Origin: Vibrio stylophorae
Lineage (GTDB): Bacteria > Pseudomonadota > Gammaproteobacteria > Enterobacterales > Vibrionaceae
DNA: 64,000 bases
Direction of reading: 5' to 3'
Assembly (NCBI RefSeq): GCF_921293875.1
Contig: NZ_CAKLDI010000002.1
Location: forward strand, 532,960-596,959
Position numbers and translations under genes: made by a program. How positions within the stretch are numbered: position 1 is the stretch's first letter; each line of letters begins with the position of its first letter. A model generated the notes under the pieces. It saw only the letters and a list, made by a program, of their open reading frames with translations, was not told the origin of the DNA and searched no databases. Positions 8,704 to 16,997 of the stretch are shown here, piece by piece.

Positions 8704-8720
8704 TTGATAATCATTATCGT
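8704..8720 (+). promoter_or_regulatory. Fur box
   Basis: GATAATCATTATC (8706-8718) is the perfect core of the Fur consensus GATAATGATAATCATTATC, within TTGATAATCATTATCGTT. It is centred about 50 bp before the start of the membrane protein at 8763. A second half-like element (TTGATAATCA) lies at 8731-8740. Confidence 0.75.
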
Positions 8721-8762
8721 TTAGAGTATTTTGATAATCAGAGATTCGAATGAGGCTTTCCT

Positions 8763-9944
8763 ATGCAACAAGCAATCAAACTACTTAAAACGCAGCGCTG
8801 GCAGCTCAAAAATAAGCGGCTCATTTTACCTATCACACTTTTTGCACTGCTGCTAACACCGCAAACCTATGCGGTCACCAAAGCCGTGCTGGCTGATGCC
8901 TTTTGGCAAGTAGCAGCCTATGTCGCGGCAACGCTGATGGCTTATCACTACATCAGTCAAAAGCTCAGCCAAAAAAGCCGCTTTAGCCAAGCTGTCTATC
9001 AAAATCCAACAGCGCAAGTCGTCTTTGCCAGTATCATGGGCGCACTACCGGGCTGTGGCGGCGCCATTATCATCGTCACCCAATTTGTTAGACGCCAAAT
9101 GGGCTTTGGTTCAGTGGTTGCAGTACTCACGGCAACCATGGGTGATGCTGCATTTTTGCTGCTTGCCGCCAAACCCATGGATGGCCTCTTTATGATCGCT
9201 TTAGGTGCGGGCATCGGTATTGCATCAGGGATGATCGTCAATCGTGTTCACAAACCTGAGTTTATGATGCCCGTACAAAAGGCGGACGATCAGTCAGTCA
9301 CAAGCTGCTGCAGAGGCGAAGAATGCTCTGAGCAAGGAGTACGTGCACAAGGTCAATTTTGGCGCTGGGCGATTCTGCCCGCCATTGTGATTGCGATCAT
9401 GGGATCTTTCCAAATGGATACCGATGCCTTCTTCCATCTTCCAGCTGGGAGCACCGAAGTATTGGGCATGGCTTTAGCTGTACTTGCCATGGTGCTTTGG
9501 GCCGTCAGTCGCGATGTGGTGGATTATCAGTCGGCTGTCTCAGAAGATCCTAAGCAACAAACTGCACGCCTTTTCCAAAAAGTCGCGCAGGACACCAACT
9601 TTGTCGCCAGCTGGGTGATTGTAGCCTTCTTGATTTTTGAGTTAACCATCTATTTTACTGGCTGGGATCTCGCAGCGCTTTTCTCAAATTATCTGGTATT
9701 GATGCCACTCATGGGCGCTGTAATTGGCCTGCTGCCTGGCTGTGGTCCACAAATCCTTGTCACGGGTCTCTACTTACAAGGCGCAGTCCCATTTTCTGCG
9801 CAAATTGCCAATGGTATTAGTAACGACGGCGACGCACTTTTCCCTGCCATTGCACTGGCACCCAAAGCTGCGCTGGTTGCCACAGTTTACTCAATCATTC
9901 CCGCACTCATTGCCGGCTATGGTTATTTCTTGCTCTTTGAGTAA
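8763..9944 (+). CDS. Putative manganese/metal exporter, MneA-like (ArsP_2/DUF2899 type)
   Basis: 393-residue polytopic membrane protein with about ten membrane segments in two related halves. Each half carries the same cysteine motif: GALPGCGGA at about residues 93-101 and GLLPGCGPQ at about 322-330. Downstream the halves carry GDAAFLLLA and GDALFPAIA. This internal duplication fits the DUF2899 putative permease family, which I believe includes V. cholerae MneA, a reported manganese exporter. The central loop has Cys residues (SCCRGEECSE, near 181-190) that could bind metal. A near-perfect Fur box upstream supports a role in metal homeostasis. Substrate assignment is from memory of the family, so it is moderate. 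Confidence 0.7.
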   Translation: MQQAIKLLKTQRWQLKNKRLILPITLFALLLTPQTYAVTKAVLADAFWQVAAYVAATLMAYHYISQKLSQKSRFSQAVYQNPTAQVVFASIMGALPGCGGAIIIVTQFVRRQMGFGSVVAVLTATMGDAAFLLLAAKPMDGLFMIALGAGIGIASGMIVNRVHKPEFMMPVQKADDQSVTSCCRGEECSEQGVRAQGQFWRWAILPAIVIAIMGSFQMDTDAFFHLPAGSTEVLGMALAVLAMVLWAVSRDVVDYQSAVSEDPKQQTARLFQKVAQDTNFVASWVIVAFLIFELTIYFTGWDLAALFSNYLVLMPLMGAVIGLLPGCGPQILVTGLYLQGAVPFSAQIANGISNDGDALFPAIALAPKAALVATVYSIIPALIAGYGYFLLFE

Positions 9945-9998
9945 GCACGCCGCCTCAAATCAGGATGATTGCTCACAATTTGCTTTGGAATAAGATGT

Positions 9999-10050
9999 AA
10001 CCACCGTCTGTTTTCTACGGAAAAATCACAGAAGACAGGCCGGTGGTTTT
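9999..10050 (+). terminator. Possible long imperfect hairpin terminator
   Basis: AACCACCG (9999-10006) pairs with CGGTGGTT (10041-10048), and CTGT/TCT inner segments pair with AGA/ACAG. A short T-rich stretch follows. It lies about 55 bp after the exporter stop codon; the loop is long and the T-run weak. Confidence 0.45.
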
Positions 10051-10258
10051 GCCTTTGATCGCTTTTCGTTAAGATAGTATGCGCTCTTTTTCAGTAGGTT
10101 ACTTATTTCATCAAAACCACTGAACGGATCCAAATTCGCATGCAATGCTGCGATTGAACGCGTATATTTTGACAGTGATTTGTCACAGCACGGATAGCGT
10201 TGACGACAATGAATCAAGGCAATCCAAATCGCCTGATGGCGTCTGTTAAGGAGAAAAA

Positions 10259-10642
10259 ATGAAACATTGGCTTCCGCTGCTTTTTGCAACTTTGGCCTTT
10301 CAAGTGCAGGCCTCACCTCAAGAGGAATCATTTGCACAGACAGTGGTCAAGATTAATAACTGCTTTGCAAAAAATAGTGCAGAGGTATGTGTGACAACGG
10401 CCATCAGCCCGCAATTCACACCAACAGCGAAAACCACTGCCAACAGTAGCGTGGTTCAACAAGTGATCTCCGACCCAGCCATGCTTGCTGAATTCAAAGC
10501 ATGCTTTAGCAAAAAAGCACAAACTGTCATGAGTAATGATGAGATGCGTGTTTTGCTAGGTAACCGCTATGCCTGTAAGGTGCAGCGCTTCGATACCGGA
10601 TGGCAAGTCACTCATTTCTATGATTTTTATGAGCAAAAATAA
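10259..10642 (+). CDS. Small secreted four-cysteine protein, unknown function
   Basis: 127 residues, with AAGGAG well placed before the ATG. The N-terminus MKHWLPLLFATLAFQVQAS is a clear Sec signal peptide with likely cleavage after QAS, giving a mature protein of about 108 residues. The mature part has exactly four cysteines (in NNCFAK, EVCVTT, KACFSK and YACKVQ), suggesting two disulfides in the periplasm or outside the cell. No family was recognised. A strong terminator follows immediately, so it is a single-gene unit. It is probably real given the start signal, signal peptide and terminator. Confidence 0.72.
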   Translation: MKHWLPLLFATLAFQVQASPQEESFAQTVVKINNCFAKNSAEVCVTTAISPQFTPTAKTTANSSVVQQVISDPAMLAEFKACFSKKAQTVMSNDEMRVLLGNRYACKVQRFDTGWQVTHFYDFYEQK

Positions 10643-10656
10643 TCGAATCTTTTGCT

Positions 10657-10686
10657 AAAAAAGCCGCATCCTGCGGCTTTTTTTAT
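10657..10686 (+). terminator. Rho-independent terminator of the four-cysteine protein gene
   Basis: Stem AAAGCCGCA/TGCGGCTTT (10660-10668, 10672-10680) with a 3-base loop, then a run of seven further T-rich bases. Confidence 0.9.
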
Positions 10687-11083
10687 AGCCTTTTCTCGGC
10701 ATTCAATCGCGCGCCGGCGCTTATTCTCGATATTTATTTAAAAAATTCCCGTCTTTTTTTCAGCGCCTGCGTCTTATCAACAAACTGCCAACGTAAATGG
10801 TGAGAACAAACCCATGCTCACCGAATTTACCTCAAACATTACGCAATAAGAATGAACACGCCATACCTTCGATTACAGATCATGTTTCACGCTCAGCTTA
10901 TCTTAGCGACGCCGACTATGGCGCATTTGGGCAATCGGCGGCGCTCGAAACCTTGATTCATATAACCATGATTCATAAAGCCATGTTTATAAGAGCACGA
11001 CTCATCAAGCCGTGAAGTCAAACTAGCAGCGCCATGCGCAGCCTTTGAGCACATCACAGCCATCGAAACGAGAGCCATTCCCT
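10687..11083. other. Upstream region of mdlA, no supported gene
   Basis: About 400 bp between a terminator and mdlA. Short open frames exist but none has a convincing start signal or recognisable product. A poorly conserved repetition of CATGATTCATAA/CATGTTTATAA occurs near 10966-10993. It presumably holds the mdlA promoter. Confidence 0.5.
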
Positions 11084-12886
11084 ATGAGATTTATCTTAAC
11101 AATGCGCGGCTATATGCGATTTTGTATGCACCGCTATGTCATCGCATTTATTGCGCTGCAAGTTGTCGCGCTACTCAATTTGCTACCGCCATGGTTCATT
11201 GGTCGCATTATTGATGCCATGACAACACACACGCTCACCGCTCCTTTTCTTACCGTACATCTGCTTGGCATGATTGCTGCAGCTTTGGCGATGTATGGGC
11301 TGCGCTACCTATGGAACAGCCAACTTTATGGCGCAGCGATTGAGATCGCCCGGCGAATTCGAAGCGATCTTTTTGCCCATCTCACGCGCCTCTCGCCCAG
11401 CTTTTATCAAAAATACAGCACCGGCGATTTAATGGCGCATGCGACCAATGATCTCAACGCTGTCGAACAAGCGGTGGGCAGTGGCATCATGACCCTAGTC
11501 GATTCACTAATCGCTGGCTTCACCGTCATTTTCGGGATGATTTTTCTTGTCAGCGGCAAGCTTACTGCCGTTGCTTTATTACCTTTTCCACTCCTAATTT
11601 GGGTGACCCGCCGCTATAGCGCAGCAATGCACACAAGATTTAGCCGAGCCCAGCACGCCTTTTCAAACTTAACTGAATCGGTCCGTGAAACGGTTGCTGG
11701 CATTCGAGCGGTGCGCGCCCATGGCATTGCTCAACGTCAGCACAATCACTTTCATTCAGAGCTCAACGAAACCCTCGATGCCAATACTGATGTTGCCAAA
11801 ATCGACGCACTCTTTAGCCCAACCATTCAACTGATTTACGGTGCATCCTTTGTTCTTAGCCTGCTCTATGGCGCGTTCCTTATTGAATCAGGTTCACTCA
11901 CCGTCGGCTTATTTACTAGCTTTACGCTCTACCTTGCGCAGTTACTCGGCCCCTTCTTGCAATTTGGATGGCAATTCAATGTCTTTCAGCGCGGCAATAC
12001 CGCTTGGCTGCGGCTTAAGAAAATCTTTGCAACACAACCGGAGGTGCAACCAGGTCATCAGACACTTCGGACCAACGCCAAGTTAAACCTTGAGGTGAAA
12101 ATTGATGCATTCACCTATCCCAATGCTACGCATCCAGCGCTGCAATCGGTGCAATTTCATCTACCACAAGGTGGTTTTCTTGGCCTCACTGGCCCCACAG
12201 GCAGCGGTAAAAGTACGCTTATGGCACTTTTGCTGCGCCAATATCATCTCAGCGAAGGGACATCGGATATCAAACTGGCGGGCCAGTCCATGGCACAACT
12301 GACCTTTGAAACATTACACGGAAAAATGGCTTGGGTACCGCAACAACCTCAGCTTTTTTCTGGTTCCATCGCTGACAATATCGCGCTTGGCAAACCCAAT
12401 GCATCAATTCGCGAGATCACATTTGCCGCTGAGATTGCCGGTATTAAAGATGAGATCTATGCAATGAAAGCAGGTTTTCTCAGTGAAGTGATTGATGACG
12501 GCGCCAATTTTTCTGGCGGCCAAAAGCAGCGTATCGCCTTAGCGCGAGCGCTGCTTACCGACGCCGATATTTTGCTGCTCGACGATCCATTGAGTGCGCT
12601 TGATATGAAAACTGAAGCATTGGTGCGTCGTAATCTTCGTCAGTATGTTCACCATAAATCCATCATCTTGGTGACCCAACGACTGATGAACCTGCGCGAT
12701 GCTGATGACATTCTGGTACTCAACCAAGGCCAAGTGATGGAACGCGGAAAACACAGTGAACTGATCGCCATGCAAGGCTGGTATGCCACCGTCTTTCAGA
12801 GGCAAACCATGGATATAAAACAACACACTGCGGCGTTGCATGATCACAAGGCAGCGTACACAGCGCCGCTGAGCCAAAAGGCATGA
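11084..12886 (+). CDS. mdlA: Heterodimeric ABC exporter subunit MdlA
   Basis: 600 residues from the ATG at 11084 (GAGAG upstream); a TTG at 11045 would add 13 residues. Six membrane segments (about 15-305) and one nucleotide-binding domain. MdlA-like features are TGDLMAHATNDLNAVEQAVG near 130 and Walker A GPTGSGKST near 382. The signature FSGGQKQR is intact. Walker B is LLLDDPLSALD, with Asp where most ABC proteins have the catalytic Glu, and the H-loop position reads VTQRLM, with Gln for His. These losses mark MdlA as contributing the degenerate ATP site of a heterodimer. It lies directly before mdlB (1-bp gap). The substrate is not established; multidrug or peptide export is the family annotation. 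Confidence 0.9.
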   Translation: MRFILTMRGYMRFCMHRYVIAFIALQVVALLNLLPPWFIGRIIDAMTTHTLTAPFLTVHLLGMIAAALAMYGLRYLWNSQLYGAAIEIARRIRSDLFAHLTRLSPSFYQKYSTGDLMAHATNDLNAVEQAVGSGIMTLVDSLIAGFTVIFGMIFLVSGKLTAVALLPFPLLIWVTRRYSAAMHTRFSRAQHAFSNLTESVRETVAGIRAVRAHGIAQRQHNHFHSELNETLDANTDVAKIDALFSPTIQLIYGASFVLSLLYGAFLIESGSLTVGLFTSFTLYLAQLLGPFLQFGWQFNVFQRGNTAWLRLKKIFATQPEVQPGHQTLRTNAKLNLEVKIDAFTYPNATHPALQSVQFHLPQGGFLGLTGPTGSGKSTLMALLLRQYHLSEGTSDIKLAGQSMAQLTFETLHGKMAWVPQQPQLFSGSIADNIALGKPNASIREITFAAEIAGIKDEIYAMKAGFLSEVIDDGANFSGGQKQRIALARALLTDADILLLDDPLSALDMKTEALVRRNLRQYVHHKSIILVTQRLMNLRDADDILVLNQGQVMERGKHSELIAMQGWYATVFQRQTMDIKQHTAALHDHKAAYTAPLSQKA

Positions 12887-12887
12887 T

Positions 12888-14780
12888 ATGACAGATAAAA
12901 CATCTAACACCGCCAAACAGTCAGCTGCTTTTGTTCGCTTATTGCGCTATACCCGCGCCCATCAAATGCATCTTGCCATGGCATTTGCTTTGTTAGCGAT
13001 TGCGATCAGCGCTGAAATGGCCATTCCATGGCTTGCAAAAATCATCATCGATGATTTCATTGTGCCGCAGCATTTTGACTGGGTGCATCTGCTGTGGCTT
13101 TGCGGCGCCATGTTCGGGCTCTATGTCGTGCAATTTGGCTTCCAGTATCTACAGGGGTTTGCTTTTCGACGCAGTGCACTCTTCGTGGTCAAGGATGTAC
13201 GTCACGCCCTGTTTGCCCATCTTCTCAAATTACCCATGGCTATGTTTGATCAAAATAGAACCGGCCGGTTGGTTTCTTATGTCACCCATGACACAGAAGC
13301 CCTGCGCGATCTTTTTGTGTCCACGCTGCCAACCATGATTCAAGGTAGCTTGCGGATCACGGCTATTTTTATTGCCATCGCCATACTCGACTGGCACTTG
13401 ATGATGCTTACCTTACTGCTCATCCCTGTGCTGTTACTGGTGATGCAGGGCTATCGCAAACTATCCGCCCCTGTGCTCAATGGCGTGCGCATTCAATTAA
13501 GTCATATTCATCATCGCATCAGCGAATCGCTGCAAGGCATGGCATTAATTCAAGCCTTTGGACAAACGCAGCAATTCAACGAGAAATTTCGACAAAATAA
13601 TGATGCTTGGTTTGCTTTTCGAACGCGCGCCATTGCCATTGATAGCTTGATGCTGTTGCCACTGACACGTTTGATTGGCGCATTGACCACCTTTGCCATC
13701 GTCGCCTGGTTTGGCGCAGCCTCGCTCAAAGCCGCGATTGAAATTGGCACGCTGTATGCTTTTTTAAACTATATCGAACGCTTCTTTGACCCCTTTCGCC
13801 AGCTCTCCATGGAGCTGCGAAAAATGCAGGTTGCCTTGGTCTCTTCAGCGCAGATTTTTGAGCTGCTCGATACCCCAGCAGAGCCCATCCATGCGCTTGT
13901 CCATGCCCAAGAACATGAACCAGAGCAACAACACAAGCAAACACCAGCCAACCATCGATTACATCAGCAAAACCTGCCTGCATTTTCCGATGCGCCTTTC
14001 GATACGCCTAAAGCAGCCATTGCGTTTCGCAACGTTCATCTGCGCTATCCAGATGGCACCTTGGCACTTGATGATGTGAGTTTTACGGTAAATCAAGGTG
14101 AGTTCACGGCAATTGTCGGTCAAAGTGGCAGCGGGAAAAGCTCAATCATCAATCTCTTGATGCGCTTTTATCCGCACCAGCAAGGCGATGTGTTACTTGA
14201 AGGGGAATCCATTGAGACACTTTCAAATAGGCAGCTCAGCCAAATGATGGGGCTTGTCTCGCAGTTGCCGCACCTATTTTCAGGAACGATCCAAGACAAT
14301 ATCGCGCTCTCAGATACCTGCACAGATGAGCGCGCGCAGCGGGCTGCGCAATCTATTGATGCGAGTCGTTTTATTGAGCGCTTATCGCAAGGTTACCAGC
14401 ATCCGATCCATCATGGGGGCGGCGCACTCTCTATGGGAGAAAAGCAGCTTATTGCACTCGCGCGGGTTCTTGCCCATGATCCAAAGGTATATTTGTTGGA
14501 TGAAGCAACTGCCCATCTTGACAGTGAAACCGAAGAGGTCGTAAAACGAGCCTTAGCCAGCATTCCACAGGGCCGAACTGTCATTGCGGTGGCTCATCGC
14601 CTCTCAACGATTCGCCACGCCCAGCAAATTTTAGTCATGGACAAGGGGAAAATTGTTCAGCGCGGAACCCATAATCAACTGGTCGCTGAGGCCGGCGCGT
14701 ACCAAACGCTCTACTTAGCACAGCAAGAACAAGCACAACATCAATCTGAAAATGCACATCTGGGTTTGTTAGCCTCATGA
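12888..14780 (+). CDS. mdlB: Heterodimeric ABC exporter subunit MdlB
   Basis: 630 residues, partner of MdlA. Six membrane segments (about 25-305) and an NBD (about 375-600). Walker A is GQSGSGKSS, Walker B VYLLDEATAHLD has the catalytic Glu, and the H-loop AVAHRLST is intact. The signature motif is altered (LSMGEKQL in place of LSGGQ). That is the complementary half of the degenerate site formed with MdlA, so the pair looks like an asymmetric exporter with one canonical ATPase site. A Gln/His-rich linker (about 338-355) joins the two domains. Its stop codon overlaps the start of the glutathione synthetase gene by 4 bp (ATGA), implying translational coupling. Confidence 0.92.
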   Translation: MTDKTSNTAKQSAAFVRLLRYTRAHQMHLAMAFALLAIAISAEMAIPWLAKIIIDDFIVPQHFDWVHLLWLCGAMFGLYVVQFGFQYLQGFAFRRSALFVVKDVRHALFAHLLKLPMAMFDQNRTGRLVSYVTHDTEALRDLFVSTLPTMIQGSLRITAIFIAIAILDWHLMMLTLLLIPVLLLVMQGYRKLSAPVLNGVRIQLSHIHHRISESLQGMALIQAFGQTQQFNEKFRQNNDAWFAFRTRAIAIDSLMLLPLTRLIGALTTFAIVAWFGAASLKAAIEIGTLYAFLNYIERFFDPFRQLSMELRKMQVALVSSAQIFELLDTPAEPIHALVHAQEHEPEQQHKQTPANHRLHQQNLPAFSDAPFDTPKAAIAFRNVHLRYPDGTLALDDVSFTVNQGEFTAIVGQSGSGKSSIINLLMRFYPHQQGDVLLEGESIETLSNRQLSQMMGLVSQLPHLFSGTIQDNIALSDTCTDERAQRAAQSIDASRFIERLSQGYQHPIHHGGGALSMGEKQLIALARVLAHDPKVYLLDEATAHLDSETEEVVKRALASIPQGRTVIAVAHRLSTIRHAQQILVMDKGKIVQRGTHNQLVAEAGAYQTLYLAQQEQAQHQSENAHLGLLAS

Positions 14781-16312
14781 TGCATCACGATACTTTAGGT
14801 AATCCAATGACATATCACAGTTCTCCTTTGATTGATCCGCAAATCACTGATGAAGCGCTAGAGTGGGCAATCATGCATGGCGTGGCCATTAAAAATCCAG
14901 ATGGCAGCGCGCGCCATTGCCCATTTAGCATTGCGCCCATGTCACTGAAACGCAGTGTCTATCAGCATTTACTCAAGGTCACGCCACTTTTGACCAAATT
15001 GATTGATGCCGTCTCTGAAGATCATGCTTTTCTTCGCACGGCATTAGGACAGATGGGACAAGCGGATCCTTTCTTTGGTCGCTTATTGCAGATGCACGCG
15101 CGCATTCATCAAGATGAGCAACACATTGCACGACGTCAGCCACTGCTGATCATGCGTACCGACTATATGGATGATCGCCAGCAAGGGGCAAAGGTGATTG
15201 AGTTTAATGGCATCGCCGCTGGTATGGGTCCATTTGGCCAGCGCGCCACTGAGCTTCATGCCTTTATGCAGCGCCAGTGGCCAAGCACTTATCAGCAATG
15301 GTTAGAATCCTCAAACGCGGCACCCGCAGAAAATCAGGCACTAACTGAATTAGCACAAGCCATCGCAACCACAGCGAAAACAATCCATGATTCCTACCAA
15401 GATAAACCTCGCTGCCAGAATCAAAAACACCAGCAAAACCAAAACCAAAACCAAGCAAAACCGACATTTTTGATGGTCGTTCAAAAAAATGAAGATAATG
15501 TCTACGATCAACACCTACTGGAAGTCGCTTTGCAAGCACAGGGAATTCGCACCGTTCGCCGCACATTTCAGCAACTTGCAAGCCAGCTTTATACAGGCGA
15601 TGGGCATCGATTAATGCTTAAAAATGTGGGGCACATTGATGTGGTGTACCTGCGCGCTGGTTATCAGTTTTCCGACTATTGCGCGCCAGAACTGATGGAG
15701 CCAGAGTGCTGCGCAACCTTAAGTCAGATTCGCATTTTTATTGAGCAGCACCATGTGGCAGTCAATGCCACCGTCAGCCAACAACTGGCCACCAGCAAAA
15801 CCATGCAAATGCTACTTAGCCAAATGACGCCAGAAGCGCTCACACACTGGGGATTAACGCTTGAGGAGGCAAGGCTGGTACAAAGCGTCCTTGCGCAAAT
15901 GCTGCCTATCACAACAGCGCAAATTCACTGGTTTAATAGCCAAGCGAATGCACAGGATTGGGTGCTCAAAAACCAAGGAGAAGGCGGTGGTCATTGCATC
16001 TTTGGCGAGCAAATTTCTACCAAACTAGCGGCACTAAAACCGCAAGATTATGATGCATGGGCATTGATGCAGCGTTTATATCCCCATGAGCGAGAGCGTC
16101 CGACGATTGCTGTTCGCCAAGGCGAGCAAAGCCTGATTCAGGATTTGGTCAGTGAAATCGGCTTATTCTCTGTGTTTTTCAATGGTCAGCCAATGACGGA
16201 GCACAATGGATATGCCGGCTATCTGGTTCGGAGCAAACCTGCCAAAGAAAATGAAGGCGGCATTCATAGTGGCCAAGGGATCTTAGATTCCATCACACTT
16301 ATTGATGCCTGA
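14777..16312 (+). CDS. Eukaryotic-type glutathione synthetase (ATP-grasp)
   Basis: 511 residues; the eukaryotic enzyme is about 474. Predicted to ligate gamma-glutamylcysteine and glycine using ATP. It resembles eukaryotic, not bacterial GshB, enzymes along its length: APMSLKRSVYQHLLKVTPLLTKLIDAVSEDHAFL-type N-terminus, RTDYM near 134, a VIEFNGIAAGMG block, the YLRAGYQFSDY block, the Gly-rich loop LKNQGEGGGHCIFG near 407, SEIGLFSVF, and a C-terminal LVRSKPAKENEGGIHSGQG equivalent to the alanine-rich loop. A Gln/Asn-rich insert near 213-226 is unusual. The start overlaps the mdlB stop by 4 bp; an in-frame ATG at 14810 is an alternative. Some members of this fold may ligate other peptides, so glycine specificity is inferred. 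Confidence 0.83.
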   Translation: MMHHDTLGNPMTYHSSPLIDPQITDEALEWAIMHGVAIKNPDGSARHCPFSIAPMSLKRSVYQHLLKVTPLLTKLIDAVSEDHAFLRTALGQMGQADPFFGRLLQMHARIHQDEQHIARRQPLLIMRTDYMDDRQQGAKVIEFNGIAAGMGPFGQRATELHAFMQRQWPSTYQQWLESSNAAPAENQALTELAQAIATTAKTIHDSYQDKPRCQNQKHQQNQNQNQAKPTFLMVVQKNEDNVYDQHLLEVALQAQGIRTVRRTFQQLASQLYTGDGHRLMLKNVGHIDVVYLRAGYQFSDYCAPELMEPECCATLSQIRIFIEQHHVAVNATVSQQLATSKTMQMLLSQMTPEALTHWGLTLEEARLVQSVLAQMLPITTAQIHWFNSQANAQDWVLKNQGEGGGHCIFGEQISTKLAALKPQDYDAWALMQRLYPHERERPTIAVRQGEQSLIQDLVSEIGLFSVFFNGQPMTEHNGYAGYLVRSKPAKENEGGIHSGQGILDSITLIDA

Positions 16313-16378
16313 TCTAAATTATCCATGGGGGCAGCATCAAACACTGACTGCTGCCGCCTTGATCTTTGAGACATCGCG

Positions 16379-16939
16379 ATGACCATTGAAACGATTTGGG
16401 CGCAGTATCAGTCCAGTATTCAGGCTTTTTTACACAGCAAAATATCGAACCCTGCGGATGTTGAGGACTTACTACAAGAGATCCTCTTCAAAAGCTACCT
16501 TCACCTTGATGAGATTCGTGACAGCACAAAAGTAAAATCCTGGCTATTTCAAATCGCCAATCACGCCATTATTGATTTTTACCGTCGTCAGGCAAAAGGC
16601 AAAAATCTCAATACCGAGAGTCTCTGGCCTGAGCAAGAAATCGACCAAACAAGACAAGCACTGACCCGTTGCCTACAACCTTTTATTAAGGGGTTACCTG
16701 CAGAGCAAGCAGCGATGCTCACCGCCATTGAGCTTGAGGGCACCTCACAAAAAGCCTACGCCGAACAGCTCAACATCCCCTATTCCACACTGAAAACTCG
16801 GCTGCAAAAAGCAAGACAATCACTCAACACGCTCTTTCATCAATGCTGTCAATTTGAGCGCGATCAGCAAGGCACAGTGATGGATTACACGCCGCACCCA
16901 AAAGCAAGCTGCCCCGCGCATAAAAAAAGCTCTCAGTGA
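16379..16939 (+). CDS. sigZ: SigZ-like ECF RNA polymerase sigma factor
   Basis: 186 residues. Region 2 (about 8-75) has VEDLLQEILFKSYLHLDEI and KSWLFQIANHAIIDFYRRQ. Region 4 (about 110-160) has LPAEQAAMLTAIELEGTSQKAYAEQLNIPYSTLKTRLQKAR. The C-terminal extension HQCCQFERDQQGTVMDY with a further SCPAH resembles the Cys-containing tail of SigZ-type factors and could sense thiols or metal. It follows the glutathione synthetase gene by 66 bp on the same strand, and no anti-sigma gene is adjacent. Regulon unknown; control of the upstream exporter/glutathione genes is a testable guess. Confidence 0.85.
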   Translation: MTIETIWAQYQSSIQAFLHSKISNPADVEDLLQEILFKSYLHLDEIRDSTKVKSWLFQIANHAIIDFYRRQAKGKNLNTESLWPEQEIDQTRQALTRCLQPFIKGLPAEQAAMLTAIELEGTSQKAYAEQLNIPYSTLKTRLQKARQSLNTLFHQCCQFERDQQGTVMDYTPHPKASCPAHKKSSQ

Positions 16940-16955
16940 TCTGAGAGCTTTTTCA
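16922..16955. terminator. Bidirectional terminator between the sigma factor gene and putP
   Basis: Perfect 11-bp stem AAAGCTCTCAG/CTGAGAGCTTT (16926-16936, 16941-16951) with loop TGAT, which contains the sigma-factor stop codon. T-runs follow on both strands, so it can also end putP transcripts. Confidence 0.88.
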
Positions 16956-16997
16956 ATCAGCATCATTGCGCTGAAAATACAGGCTTTATGCCATGAT

